Shown here in pieces: positions 9,001 to 17,077 of a stretch of DNA of 64,000 nt. Origin of the DNA: Brumimicrobium mesophilum (GTDB lineage Bacteria; Bacteroidota; Bacteroidia; Flavobacteriales_D; Crocinitomicaceae); assembly GCF_003025005.1 (NCBI RefSeq), contig NZ_PVSS01000005.1:213606-277605 (forward strand), in the 5' to 3' direction. Below the pieces are notes generated by a model. It did not search any database. It was not told where the DNA came from and was given only the letters and a program-made list of their open reading frames with translations. Within the stretch, counting starts at the first letter, position 1. Each line of letters opens with the position of its first letter. The position numbers and the translations under genes were made by a program.

Positions 9001-9368
9001 GTTACGCCAAAAACGAAAATGGTGATTTTCATAAACGTTTTGGACCTCTGAATCAAGAACAAGGTCACAGAAGGCTGAATGTTTTAATGTCTCGAGCAAT
9101 TTCAAAAATCACATTTGTTCGAAGTGTGACTTCAGCAGATTTTTCAATTTCTAGTAACGAAGGAGTTGAGAGCTTAAGAAAACTAATGATGTTTTTAGAG
9201 CAAGAGGAAAATACAGAAATAGTAACACATTTCAAAAATGGAATTGAGCGTAAAGAGGATATTTTAATAATAAAAGATATTGCTTCAAGTTTTAAAAGTG
9301 GAAATGAGGTGGTAGACTTTTATCGGACATCGGTGAGTAGAGGTTGGAAAGTGGAGATTGCTCTGTAA
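6045..9368 (+). CDS. Superfamily 1 DNA/RNA helicase with long internal insert (DNA2/NAM7-like)
   Basis: A 1107-residue protein with the SF1 motif set in order: Walker A GPPGTGKS near residue 227, Walker B FDEAS near 802, motif III VISGDQQQMAP, motif IV LTHHYRS, motif V VQGDQCEHLIISLG and motif VI RRLNVLMSRA. About 570 residues rich in Lys, Glu and Leu separate motifs I and II, a coiled-coil-like insertion seen in large bacterial Upf1-like helicases. The N-terminal ~220 residues are unrecognised. It has no signal peptide and no recognised C-terminal nuclease. It starts 239 bp from the TrlF-type gene, transcribed divergently, and may belong to the same defence-like region. Helicase or ATPase activity is likely. 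The biological role is unknown. Confidence 0.8.
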   Translation: MTAIRKQIEEWRDGLLTPNKNDVLLNLLPDVNAFAIDEVYQEEKTFSLEENPFLRKIYKQHQTSIKESGSPIFGIAKGKIAFEFESQNYEMPFLLADAFIQRNRFNGNFEIKQTEDFYINPLLLHNLGIQELPDEIEAAAKKLDELGLKSTFENGIWIANFHPHRFVLQKEFDAILNAPKISESLKSLFGESSENVELAMANYCLFPSDVTQQAAIEKVKTNNTVIQGPPGTGKSQVITNLIGKSLGENKSTLLVAEKSVALQVIYDKMKEKKLHHYSIFYHHELKAKQFVRSIQSTWNYIESLQSKLIVVGEQSNLLEKGLDLTLDRLRQKDLIGGISFSAFKSEYNAQNVSIYVYKKPTISTWKKDRIVLGKLEKDGFPVFGSWLNINFLQISFPDIQQAVKRTIQQLKSIKNKEISISDIEHKIKLNGLVSLFYHNDQVLPVSVFESESRLQKQFLKLFNSFITLTEKETELKAEEGLWDKAFSLTELNEYILALSNTKKYSIKSWMTRNKLSKFTHLNMLDTKKALENLVELNSVKRDLISTKEKLRKLKLPDEIAVLNHINYAINRINSVDKNDFQNLLEMSENERLILKNSGQDLSDIQYSLRHYFSLNDGPILDQLEAIESEIPLMIENLSELKEISIETKSVLQETQSIAEANSAIYNSHWKDFKGQFPTLAEISGKEIKQKIENIIESFIQESIDFGESITQEIKRKFEQSHTLLQTPASKLSDEEKQLKKDLRKGKSILVKAFDKKRVFPSVRELLKSEARLWIQLLHPVFLCSPYSVAKSLPIDYQFDLAIFDEASQIPLSHIVGTVQRSKRIVISGDQQQMAPQFYFQKKALHQSDALHHASFYWQNVILTHHYRSVHPNLIEYSNQYFYENQLKTFPTPFSKKPIDLITTDGIFNERTNEKEAEIVSKIIIDKIKNEAFNFGLVAFSQTQLKAILEKIPTKYLEQLENKDSIFVQSLENVQGDQCEHLIISLGYAKNENGDFHKRFGPLNQEQGHRRLNVLMSRAISKITFVRSVTSADFSISSNEGVESLRKLMMFLEQEENTEIVTHFKNGIERKEDILIIKDIASSFKSGNEVVDFYRTSVSRGWKVEIAL

Positions 9369-9378
9369 TGGAACGCGG

Positions 9379-9396
9379 TCCCGAAAACTTTCGGGA
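9379..9396. terminator. Hairpin between convergent helicase and MocR genes
   Basis: TCCCGAAA and TTTCGGGA form a perfect 8-bp stem with a 2-nt loop eleven bases after the helicase stop codon. A T9 run follows only about 55 bases later, so termination is plausible but not textbook. The surrounding 90 bp are more GC-rich than the neighbourhood. Confidence 0.4.
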
Positions 9397-9458
9397 ACAC
9401 GGATGCATCGACAAGCTCAACAGAACTGCAAGCAGCTTGGATAAACGCGGATTTTTTT

Positions 9459-10928
9459 TTAATCTTTCACTCTATCATAACTCTCCCAAAAAAGTTTCAA
9501 AAACTCTTCCATTTCCTCGAAATTCCAATGCGCAAAGCCTAAGCGAAGTGCTGTTTGTTTTTTGTTTTGATACATGCAAATTCTTGGGAGAAAAATGTCT
9601 CTAGATTTCATTTCCTTAGCGAGTTGAGTTAAAGAAATTTGTTCCTTAAATTCAATCCAAAATGCAAACCCATTCACTGGTCTTTCAAATCGGATAGATT
9701 TCCCAAAAAAATGCCGTAGCAATTCTTCAAAGTGCAACATTCTTTCTCGGTAGATTTTGATTGCTTTCTTCTGATAACGAAATAAATCTCCCTCTGCAAT
9801 CATTTCTCCCAAGACTTGTTCCAAAACAAAATTTCCTTGCGGATTGAGCACTGAAACATGCTTTTTAGATTCCGCAATAAAATCTTGTGGAGCCATCATA
9901 AAACTCAATTGAAATGTTGGATGAAGATGTTTTCCGATCGATCCCATATGAATAATTCTACCATTCGAATTATTGGTTGCCATTGGTAAACCAACTTGTT
10001 TTTGGTAGTTAAATTCGAAATCTTCACTGTCTTCGATAATCACAAAATCATATTCTTCTGCTAAATTGCTCAATTCCCTTCTTTTCTCTTTTGACAAAAC
10101 TGTAGTCGTTGGATAACTTTGTTGAGGATTCAAATAAATACAACGAATGTCTCCTTTTTTGTAATTGTTTCTGATGTACGAAATATCCATTCCATCTTCT
10201 TCTAATGGAACTGGTTTTACCTTCACTTTTTCTTGAGTAAATACCATATTCATCTTGAAGAAACTTAATTCACCAACCAATACAATGTCATTTTCATTGA
10301 ACAACATTTTTGCAAGTGTATAAAAAATCATTTCTCTGCTTTTAGCAACAAGCAATTGATTTTTTGAAATATGAAATCCACGGGTCAAATTCAAGTAATA
10401 ACTCAATTGCTCTTTGAAAAACTCATTTTCTTGAACAGCATAATTTCCAATTTTACTTTGGATATTCCTGCGCTTTAAAGCTCCTGTATAAAATCGAGAT
10501 AATTCTTGTGTTTTTATTATCCTAAAATCCGGTTGACCATCATTACATACCAAACGATTGTTTTCTTTTTCAAATGGAGAAGTCAGGATAAATGACTTGT
10601 TAAATGAAAAATTTGCTTTTTCACCTGTTTTTTCAAGATTTAAAGAAAGATCAGCATCTTTTTTAGCCCTTAAATCGGGGTTTTCAACAAAAGCCCCCAC
10701 TTTAGCGTGAATCCTTATCCAACTTTGCGCTTCCAATTCTTCAAAAGCAGCAACAATTGTTTTTCTATGAACACCCAATTCTTCACTCCAAACTCTTGTT
10801 CCAGGCAACTTAACACCAACAGGAATCAGCCCTCTCTGAACAGCATTTATAAATTGGTAAGCTATCTGAAGATAAAGCGAATCTGACTTTCTTCTGTCTA
10901 TCCTGATAAATTGAGCTATTGAAATCAA
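9459..10928 (-). CDS. MocR-type (GntR/aminotransferase) transcriptional regulator
   Basis: A 489-residue protein with an N-terminal GntR winged helix (residues 10-85, including LPGTRVWSEELGVHRKTI) joined to a fold-type I aminotransferase domain (about 110-489). The aminotransferase part keeps the probable PLP lysine Lys333 in GSIGKHLHP, an IIEDSED segment near 300 and the NPQQSYPTT motif near 270. MocR-family members use PLP or a PLP-amino acid adduct as effector and usually control a divergent neighbour. Here that neighbour is the TonB receptor gene at 11021. Two 15-bp direct repeats lie between them, the first only two bases from this start codon, so autorepression is likely. The effector cannot be told from the sequence. 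Confidence 0.9.
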   Translation of the reverse strand: MISIAQFIRIDRRKSDSLYLQIAYQFINAVQRGLIPVGVKLPGTRVWSEELGVHRKTIVAAFEELEAQSWIRIHAKVGAFVENPDLRAKKDADLSLNLEKTGEKANFSFNKSFILTSPFEKENNRLVCNDGQPDFRIIKTQELSRFYTGALKRRNIQSKIGNYAVQENEFFKEQLSYYLNLTRGFHISKNQLLVAKSREMIFYTLAKMLFNENDIVLVGELSFFKMNMVFTQEKVKVKPVPLEEDGMDISYIRNNYKKGDIRCIYLNPQQSYPTTTVLSKEKRRELSNLAEEYDFVIIEDSEDFEFNYQKQVGLPMATNNSNGRIIHMGSIGKHLHPTFQLSFMMAPQDFIAESKKHVSVLNPQGNFVLEQVLGEMIAEGDLFRYQKKAIKIYRERMLHFEELLRHFFGKSIRFERPVNGFAFWIEFKEQISLTQLAKEMKSRDIFLPRICMYQNKKQTALRLGFAHWNFEEMEEFLKLFWESYDRVKD

Positions 10929-10930
10929 AT

Positions 10931-10968
10931 CTGGACTATTTAATATTTAAAAACTGGACTACTTAATA
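10931..10968. promoter_or_regulatory. Tandem 15-bp direct repeats, probable MocR operator
   Basis: CTGGACTATTTAATA (10931-10945) and CTGGACTACTTAATA (10954-10968) differ at one base and start 23 bp apart, about two helical turns. Paired direct repeats on one DNA face are the usual target of MocR/PdxR-type regulators. The first touches the MocR start region. The second lies upstream of CCTTTGCACC at 10985-10994, the likely -7 region of the receptor gene, so the protein could both repress itself and activate the receptor. Confidence 0.65.
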
Positions 10969-11020
10969 AAATACGAATGTAGCACCTTTGCACCGAAAAA
11001 TATAGTTCAGAAATAAAAAT

Positions 11021-12883
11021 ATGAAAAAGTTTATTGCATTTACATTACTTTCGATAACACAATCTATCTCGTTTTCACAAGAAGATACCACCGTTTTTAA
11101 AGAAGTAATTATTCAACAAAATCGATTAGATATTCCAGTGAATCAAGCTACTCGGAATATTGAAATTCTTTCAGCAGAAGAAATTAAGAAACTGCCTGCA
11201 AGAACAGTTAATGAATTATTAGCTTATGTTGGTGGAGTCGACATTCGTCAACGTGGACCTTTTGGAAATCAAGCTGACATTAGTATTGACGGGGGTTCAT
11301 TCGAACAAACACTTGTCTTACTCAATGGTGTAAAATTATTGGATGCGCAAACAGCGCACAACATGATGAATATTCCAATTCCATTAGACGCAATTGAGCG
11401 TATCGAAGTTTTGAGAGGTCCTGCTGCTCGGGTTTATGGAATTAATGCATTAACAGGGGCTATTAACATTGTAACTAAGAGTTCTAAGGAATCTTTTGTG
11501 GCCCTGAATACTTTCGCAGGATCTTCTTTTGAAGAAAAAGCAGACGGAGATGGCGATGGAATTTATGGTGGTGGTGGAGTTCAAGTTACTGGTAATTTCA
11601 ACACTAAAAAACAGAATCATCTAATTACAATGAGTCAAGATTCGTACAATGGTCAGCGATTCAATACAGCCCAAAATAACACGCGCTTATTCTATGCTGG
11701 AAAGCATAATATAAACAACAAAAACAGCATCCAATGGATGGGTGGTCACACCTACAATGACTTTGGGGCGAATAGTTTTTATGCTGCTCCTGGAGATATA
11801 AATTCACATGAAACTGTAAAAACAACACTTTTTAGTCTTTCGTCAACTCATGAAATTGGTCGACTTAAAATTTCACCAAGAATTAGTAATCGCTACAATG
11901 AAGATGATTACAGATATTTAGGAAAAGACATCGACGTTGCCCGATCAAAACATTATGCGAACGCTTTGATGGCTGAATTAAACACAAGTGTTGAAACATC
12001 AATTGGTGATTTCGGTTTAGGATTTGAATCTAGATTTGATGAAATCAATAGTTCAAATATTGGTCAGCACAAACGAGACAATTATGGAATTTCTTTAGAA
12101 TACCGCAAAGTATTTTGGAGAAAATTAATTCTTACCGCTGGAACTTACGTGAATTACAATACAGATTATGACTGGCAAGTTTATCCAGGAATAGATTTTG
12201 CATATCGTTTTTCTCCAAATTGGAAAATTTATGCGAGTGCTGGGTCAGGACAAAGAATTCCATCTTTCACAGATTTATATCTGAATCAATTACCGGGAAA
12301 TGTTGGAAATCCGAATATTCAACCGGAAGATGCTTGGGCGTATGAGGCTAACTTTCAATATACGAGGAAAACATTAAAAATTAAAGGTGGATACTTCTAT
12401 CGTTCTATCAGTAATTACATAGATTGGGTTCGAGATATGCCTTCTCTTCCTTATTCGCCTATTAATATTGGAGAGAATTTAGTTCATGGAATTCATGCGG
12501 ATATTTCACAACAATTCGAGATTAAGCAAAAACATAAAATCGGATACAAAGTGAATTACACCTTTTTAAATCCAAGCTATAATTCAGAGGAAGAAATTCA
12601 ATCTAAATATGTTTTAGAGTCTCTAAGAAATCAATTAATTGTCGGGGTAAACTATGCCTATGCCAACTTCTCTATTCAAATCAACAACAGATTTATTGAA
12701 AGAGAATTAAATGACCCTTATCATTTATTGAGTGTTCGTGCAAATTATGATATCAACAATTTCTCAATTTACACTGACGTTAGTAACATTTTTAATTCCG
12801 AATACATAGAGGCCGGAGCAGTTCCTATGCCACCTCGATGGTTTACATTGGGAGTTAGATATGTCTGGAAGAAAGGAAAATAG
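11021..12883 (+). CDS. TonB-dependent outer-membrane receptor (BtuB-like)
   Basis: A 620-residue protein with signal peptide MKKFIAFTLLSITQSISFSQ. A plug domain spans about residues 30-155, with TVNELLAYVGGVDIRQRG and the IERIEVLRGPAARVYG strand followed by NALTGAINIVTK. A 22-strand-type barrel follows, ending in an aromatic-rich strand (WFTLGVRYVWKKGK). There is no N-terminal carboxypeptidase-like domain and no SusD partner, so a polysaccharide system is unlikely. The size and plug resemble vitamin B12 or small-cofactor receptors. It is the divergent neighbour of the MocR regulator and probably its target, which points to a vitamin, amino-acid or amine substrate. The true ligand is not determined. 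Confidence 0.85.
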   Translation: MKKFIAFTLLSITQSISFSQEDTTVFKEVIIQQNRLDIPVNQATRNIEILSAEEIKKLPARTVNELLAYVGGVDIRQRGPFGNQADISIDGGSFEQTLVLLNGVKLLDAQTAHNMMNIPIPLDAIERIEVLRGPAARVYGINALTGAINIVTKSSKESFVALNTFAGSSFEEKADGDGDGIYGGGGVQVTGNFNTKKQNHLITMSQDSYNGQRFNTAQNNTRLFYAGKHNINNKNSIQWMGGHTYNDFGANSFYAAPGDINSHETVKTTLFSLSSTHEIGRLKISPRISNRYNEDDYRYLGKDIDVARSKHYANALMAELNTSVETSIGDFGLGFESRFDEINSSNIGQHKRDNYGISLEYRKVFWRKLILTAGTYVNYNTDYDWQVYPGIDFAYRFSPNWKIYASAGSGQRIPSFTDLYLNQLPGNVGNPNIQPEDAWAYEANFQYTRKTLKIKGGYFYRSISNYIDWVRDMPSLPYSPINIGENLVHGIHADISQQFEIKQKHKIGYKVNYTFLNPSYNSEEEIQSKYVLESLRNQLIVGVNYAYANFSIQINNRFIERELNDPYHLLSVRANYDINNFSIYTDVSNIFNSEYIEAGAVPMPPRWFTLGVRYVWKKGK

Positions 12884-12950
12884 TTATTTGCTGTTGTTTT
12901 AGAACAAGTTTTAAAACAACTAAAACAGATTGGGCAAAATCAATTTAATA

Positions 12951-12974
12951 TAGCAGGATGGAGACGTCCTGCTA
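12951..12974 (+). terminator. Hairpin after the TonB receptor gene
   Basis: TAGCAGGA (12951-12958) pairs with TCCTGCTA (12967-12974) around an 8-nt loop, 67 bp after the receptor stop. The following TTGATATATAATTT is only moderately T-rich, so termination efficiency is uncertain. A second inverted repeat, GTTGTTTT/AAAACAAC, lies at 12893-12920. Confidence 0.45.
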
Positions 12975-13078
12975 TTGATATATAATTTCAACCTAAACGA
13001 AACAAAAAGGCTTGATTCTAACAAATTCGTATCTACAATTCTTCTTAATTTCCTTATCTTCACCCCAAAATTTTGAAT

Positions 13079-13921
13079 ATGGCAAGTGCAGAATGGAAAA
13101 CAGTAAAAGAATACGAAGATATAACATATAAGAAGTCAAATGGTGTAGCAAGGATCGCTTTCAACAGACCAGATGTTAGAAACGCTTTTAGACCAAAAAC
13201 AACATCAGAATTATACGAAGCTTTTTATGACGCTCAAGAAGACACTTCAATTGGAGTTGTATTATTGTCAGCTGAAGGACCAAGTAGTAAAGATGGAGTT
13301 TATTCTTTCTGTTCTGGTGGAGATCAAAAAGCAAGAGGACACAAAGGATATGTGGGAGAAGATGGAATGCACCGTTTAAATATTCTTGAAGTTCAAAGAT
13401 TGATCCGTTTCATGCCAAAAGTTGTTATCGCTGTTGTTCCAGGTTGGGCTGTGGGTGGAGGTCACTCTCTTCATGTTGTTTGTGATATGACTTTAGCGAG
13501 TAAAGAGCACGCAATTTTCAAACAGACAGATGCTGATGTTACAAGTTTTGATGGTGGATACGGTTCTGCTTACTTAGCAAAAATGGTTGGTCAGAAAAAA
13601 GCACGTGAAATTTTCTTTTTAGGAAGAAACTACTCGGCTCAAGATGCAGTTGATATGGGCATGGTAAATGCAGCAGTTCCTCACGCAGAATTGGAGGACA
13701 CAGCTTTCGAATGGGCGCAAGAAATTTTGGCTAAATCTCCAACCTCTATTAAAATGTTGAAATTTGCAATGAATTTAACAGATGATGGAATGGTTGGTCA
13801 ACAAGTATTCGCTGGCGAAGCTACTCGTTTGGCTTACATGACAGATGAAGCAAAAGAAGGGCGTAATGCATTTTTAGAAAAACGCAAACCTGACTTCAAA
13901 GACATCAAGTGGATTCCTTAA
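13079..13921 (+). CDS. menB: 1,4-dihydroxy-2-naphthoyl-CoA synthase
   Basis: This crotonase-fold enzyme closes the second ring in menaquinone biosynthesis, turning o-succinylbenzoyl-CoA into 1,4-dihydroxy-2-naphthoyl-CoA in the cytoplasm. The 280 residues from ATG 13079 (MASAEWKTV) show the family signatures: NRPDVRNAFRPKT, SGGDQKARG, the oxyanion-hole region GWAVGGGHSLHV, and VTSFDGGYGSAYL with the MenB aspartate. A TTG two codons upstream is possible but unnecessary. TATCTTCA about 20 bp upstream could be the -7 element. Other men genes are not adjacent, so the gene appears to be transcribed singly. Menaquinone is the usual respiratory quinone of this phylum. Confidence 0.95.
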   Translation: MASAEWKTVKEYEDITYKKSNGVARIAFNRPDVRNAFRPKTTSELYEAFYDAQEDTSIGVVLLSAEGPSSKDGVYSFCSGGDQKARGHKGYVGEDGMHRLNILEVQRLIRFMPKVVIAVVPGWAVGGGHSLHVVCDMTLASKEHAIFKQTDADVTSFDGGYGSAYLAKMVGQKKAREIFFLGRNYSAQDAVDMGMVNAAVPHAELEDTAFEWAQEILAKSPTSIKMLKFAMNLTDDGMVGQQVFAGEATRLAYMTDEAKEGRNAFLEKRKPDFKDIKWIP

Positions 13922-14007
13922 TCAACTTATAGAATAATGATTCCTCCCGAAGTTTTACACTTCGGGATTTTAAATACATCCGAATTTCAGACGGTTAACA
14001 AGATAGA

Positions 14008-14622
14008 ATGAGCGATTTAAAAACAGCATTAGAACAACGATTTGGCTCACACCGAGTAAGTGATTACCCGATTAGCGAAGAGGATTATATCGATTTATTA
14101 AAAATCGAAGTTGAAAAGAAATTTCCGCTTACCATTATTTGCACGAATGGACTTTCATCTTACGAAATGCCGGTTATAGACAGATATAAAGACAGAAAAC
14201 ATACAGAATTATTTTTCTGTCTACCTGGGTATTGGGATTTAAATGATGTTGAAAATGAAAGCATGATGTGGCCATTGAAAGTTATTCAAAAACTAACAAA
14301 AAACGTCATTGAAGGTGAAACTTGGTATGGTCCTGGTCATACAATTTCCAACGGAAACCCTTCCACCAATATTTCAAAAACAATGATGCAAGATAATTTC
14401 CTACTTTCAGAACCCATAGAATTGGAAGATTTTTTCTCGCCAATAACCGTAAACAGTACAACAGTTAATTTTTTAGCAATAATTCCAATATTCCACAAAG
14501 AATACGAACAAAAAGTACATCAAGGTTACCCTAAATGGATTAAGAAATTTCGCAGTAAAAACGGAAATGAAATTTTGGACGATTACAGACGTTCAATCTA
14601 TAAGAGTAGATGGTTTAAATAA
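14008..14622 (+). CDS. Suppressor-of-fused (SUFU) domain protein
   Basis: A 204-residue protein without signal peptide. Its layout follows bacterial SUFU-like proteins (family PF05076): TIICTNGLSSYEMPV near residue 45, ELFFCLPGYWDL near 70, a WPLKVIQKL helix, then TWYGPGHTISNG, and a late NFLAIIPIFHKEYEQK strand-helix. Animal SUFU restrains Hedgehog signalling. The bacterial role is unknown, though homologues occur as immunity-like proteins in polymorphic toxin loci. No toxin gene is visible next to it. It lies between menB and the convergent engB, 86 bp after menB, and may be read with menB. Confidence 0.75.
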   Translation: MSDLKTALEQRFGSHRVSDYPISEEDYIDLLKIEVEKKFPLTIICTNGLSSYEMPVIDRYKDRKHTELFFCLPGYWDLNDVENESMMWPLKVIQKLTKNVIEGETWYGPGHTISNGNPSTNISKTMMQDNFLLSEPIELEDFFSPITVNSTTVNFLAIIPIFHKEYEQKVHQGYPKWIKKFRSKNGNEILDDYRRSIYKSRWFK

Positions 14623-14673
14623 TTTATTTTTAAATGTAGAAGTACAAAGCATAGCGCCTCTAGATAAAAAAAA

Positions 14674-15279
14674 TTACATCGGTTCAAATGCTTCGTTTAT
14701 TTCAGAAATATAATCCATAACTTCATCTCTTCCTTTTGCAGAAACACTTGAGGTTACAAAATGCGGTGGCATAACCTCCCATTTTTTCAACATTTCTCTT
14801 TTATACTTTGCCAGTTTTTTGTCTAGTTCAACCGCAGACAATTTATCCGTTTTAGTGAATACCATAGAAAAAGGCAAACCTTCAGTAGCGCACCACTCCA
14901 TAAATTCAACATCAATTTTTTGAGGTTCTAAACGACTATCAATCAAAACGAAAGTATTTAACAAATTCTCTCTCGTAAGTAAATATTCTTCAATAAAAGT
15001 TTGCCATTTTTCCCTATTGGTTTTGGATGTTTTAGCATATCCATAACCCGGTAAATCAACTAAATACCACTCCTTATTAATAACAAAATGATTAATCAAT
15101 TGAGTTTTTCCAGGTCTTCCTGAAGTTTTAGCCAACTTTTTATGGTTGGTTAACATATTGATTAAAGAGGACTTACCTACATTTGAACGGCCTATAAAAG
15201 CATATTCAGCAAGTTTGGGAGCTGGACACTTTTCCACCTCAGTATTACTAATTACGAACTCCGCAGAATGAATCACCAT
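14674..15279 (-). CDS. engB: Ribosome biogenesis GTP-binding protein YihA/YsxC
   Basis: A 201-residue GTPase needed for assembly of the large ribosomal subunit. G-motifs are in order: G1 GRSNVGKSS (30-38), the G2 region with SGRPGKTQ, G3 DLPGYGYA, G4 TKTD and G5 SVSAKG. The length is normal for the family, which lacks extra domains. It is transcribed divergently from acpP across 255 bp and converges with the SUFU gene. No partner gene shares its operon here. Confidence 0.95.
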   Translation of the reverse strand: MVIHSAEFVISNTEVEKCPAPKLAEYAFIGRSNVGKSSLINMLTNHKKLAKTSGRPGKTQLINHFVINKEWYLVDLPGYGYAKTSKTNREKWQTFIEEYLLTRENLLNTFVLIDSRLEPQKIDVEFMEWCATEGLPFSMVFTKTDKLSAVELDKKLAKYKREMLKKWEVMPPHFVTSSVSAKGRDEVMDYISEINEAFEPM

Positions 15280-15470
15280 GACATCAAATTTTCCACAAAG
15301 TTATTTTTTTAAAATCAGCAAACATAAATTTGATGTCTAAAATCATTTTTTTTTCTATCTTTAACGCATTACTAAATGTTTTAGTAATAAAAATTATGCC
15401 CTAGAAGGCAACCATATTAAGTAAACCTTGGGTAAAAAAAGTTTTGCAAAGTATTATTTCATGTTTTAAT

Positions 15471-15501
15471 TTTGAATTTAAGAACATAACTTATTTCTTT
15501 G
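15471..15501 (+). promoter_or_regulatory. Putative acpP-fabF-rnc promoter
   Basis: TTTG at 15471-15474 and TTTCTTTG at 15494-15501 are separated by 19 bp, matching the Bacteroidota -33/-7 layout (TTTG and TAnnTTTG). Transcription would begin near 15508, leaving a leader of about 27 nt before the acpP ATG. Confidence 0.55.
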
Positions 15502-15534
15502 CAGGCTGAAAATAACCCTTTAAAATAGAAAAAA

Positions 15535-15771
15535 ATGTCTGATATCAAATCAAGAGTTGTATCAATTATCATTGATAAGTTAGGAGTAGAAGAAGCAGAA
15601 GTAACTATCGAAGCTTCATTCACAAATGATCTAGGAGCAGATTCTCTAGATACAGTAGAGTTAATTATGGAATTCGAAAAAGAATTTAACATTGCTATTC
15701 CTGATGACCAAGCAGAAAACATTCAAACAGTTGGTCAAGCAGTTACTTACATTGAAGAACACGCAAAGTAA
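15535..15771 (+). CDS. acpP: Acyl carrier protein
   Basis: A 78-residue acidic helical protein that carries growing fatty acids on a 4'-phosphopantetheine arm. Ser37 in [12 protein letters not shown] is the modification site. The recognition helix ([13 protein letters not shown]) is intact. It is the first gene of the conserved acpP-fabF-rnc group, with fabF 49 bp downstream on the same strand. A recognisable promoter lies upstream and strong expression is expected. Confidence 0.97.
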   Translation: MSDIKSRVVSIIIDKLGVEEAEVTIEASFTNDLGADSLDTVELIMEFEKEFNIAIPDDQAENIQTVGQAVTYIEEHAK

Positions 15772-15820
15772 TCTATAAAGATTATTAAGCAAATTGTTAT
15801 TATAAATTTAGATTTTATTC

Positions 15821-17071
15821 ATGGAACTTAAACGAGTTGTTGTAACAGGATTAGGTGCATTAACACCTATTGGTAATACAGTAGAAGAGTATTGGAACGG
15901 ATTAATTTCCGGGAAAAGTGGTGCTGCCCCTATCAAACAATTTGATGCTTCTAAGTTTAAAACCCAATTTGCCTGTGAAATTAAAGACTTCAATGTAGAA
16001 GACTTTATTGATAGAAAAGAAGCTAGAAAATTAGATCAATTTTCTCAATATGCCATGGTTTCCTCTTCGGAAGCCATGGCTGATTCTAAACTTATGGAAT
16101 CAGATCCGAATAAAGACCGCATTGGGGTTATTTGGGGGTCAGGAATTGGTGGTTTAAAATCATTGCAGGATGAACATGAAAACTTTCTAGATGGCGATGG
16201 AACTCCTAAATTTAATCCATTCTTTATCCCTAAAATGATTGTTGATATCGCCGCTGGCCACATCGCAATTAAATATGGATTACGCGGACCTAATTTCGCT
16301 ACAGTTTCAGCTTGCGCTTCTTCTTCTAATGCAATTATAGATGCTTACAATCTAATTCGATTAGGAAAAGCAGATGCAATTGTATCTGGTGGTTCAGAAG
16401 CTGCCGTGACAATAATGGGAGTTGGTGGATTTAATGGATTGCGTGCCCTTTCTATGCGTAACGACTCTCCAGAAACTGCTTCTCGCCCATTTGATAAAGA
16501 CAGAGATGGATTTGTTCTAGGTGAAGGAGCTGGAGCATTGATCCTTGAAGAATATGAACATGCTGTTGCACGTGGTGCAAAAATTTATGCAGAAGTAGCC
16601 GGTGGAGGAATGTCATGCGACGCTCACCACATTACAGCACCTCACCCTGAAGGACTTGGAGCAAGAAACGTAATGATAGAAGCATTGAAAGATGCAGAAT
16701 TAACCCCAGAGGATGTAGATTACATTAATGTACATGGAACTTCAACTCCATTGGGAGACATCTCAGAAACAAAAGCAATTAAAGATGTTTTTGGAGAAAA
16801 TGCTTACAACTTAAACATATCATCTACTAAATCAATGACAGGTCACCTTTTAGGAGCCGCAGGTGTTATTGAAGCAATCGCTTGTATTCTTTCAATAAAA
16901 AATGATATCGTACCTCCTACTATTAATCACTTTACAGATGATCCCGAATTTGATAGCAAGTTAAACTTTACGTTTAACAAGGCTCAAGAGCGCAAAGTCA
17001 ATGTAGCATTATCTAATACTTTTGGCTTTGGTGGTCATAATACTTCTACCATTTTCAAAAAGTTAAAGTAA
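15821..17071 (+). CDS. fabF: Beta-ketoacyl-ACP synthase II
   Basis: A 416-residue condensing enzyme that extends acyl-ACP by two carbons with malonyl-ACP in the cytoplasm. The Cys-His-His triad is present: Cys165 in SACASSSNA, His305 in NVHGTSTPLGD and His342 in TGHLLGAAG, with the conserved lysine just before the last in STKSMTGH. The C-terminal NTFGFGGHN loop is typical of the KAS family. It follows acpP and is followed by rnc after only six bases, so the three genes are almost surely cotranscribed. Confidence 0.97.
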   Translation: MELKRVVVTGLGALTPIGNTVEEYWNGLISGKSGAAPIKQFDASKFKTQFACEIKDFNVEDFIDRKEARKLDQFSQYAMVSSSEAMADSKLMESDPNKDRIGVIWGSGIGGLKSLQDEHENFLDGDGTPKFNPFFIPKMIVDIAAGHIAIKYGLRGPNFATVSACASSSNAIIDAYNLIRLGKADAIVSGGSEAAVTIMGVGGFNGLRALSMRNDSPETASRPFDKDRDGFVLGEGAGALILEEYEHAVARGAKIYAEVAGGGMSCDAHHITAPHPEGLGARNVMIEALKDAELTPEDVDYINVHGTSTPLGDISETKAIKDVFGENAYNLNISSTKSMTGHLLGAAGVIEAIACILSIKNDIVPPTINHFTDDPEFDSKLNFTFNKAQERKVNVALSNTFGFGGHNTSTIFKKLK

Positions 17072-17077
17072 TAGGAT

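Noticed and set aside
9344..9604. Plus-strand frame spanning the helicase end and the start of the convergent MocR 3' region
   Set aside because: It overlaps two real genes and a hairpin. The sequence is unlike any protein family.
13073..13078. TTG start two codons upstream for menB
   Set aside because: The ATG at 13079 gives the usual MenB N-terminus. The upstream TTG adds only two residues.
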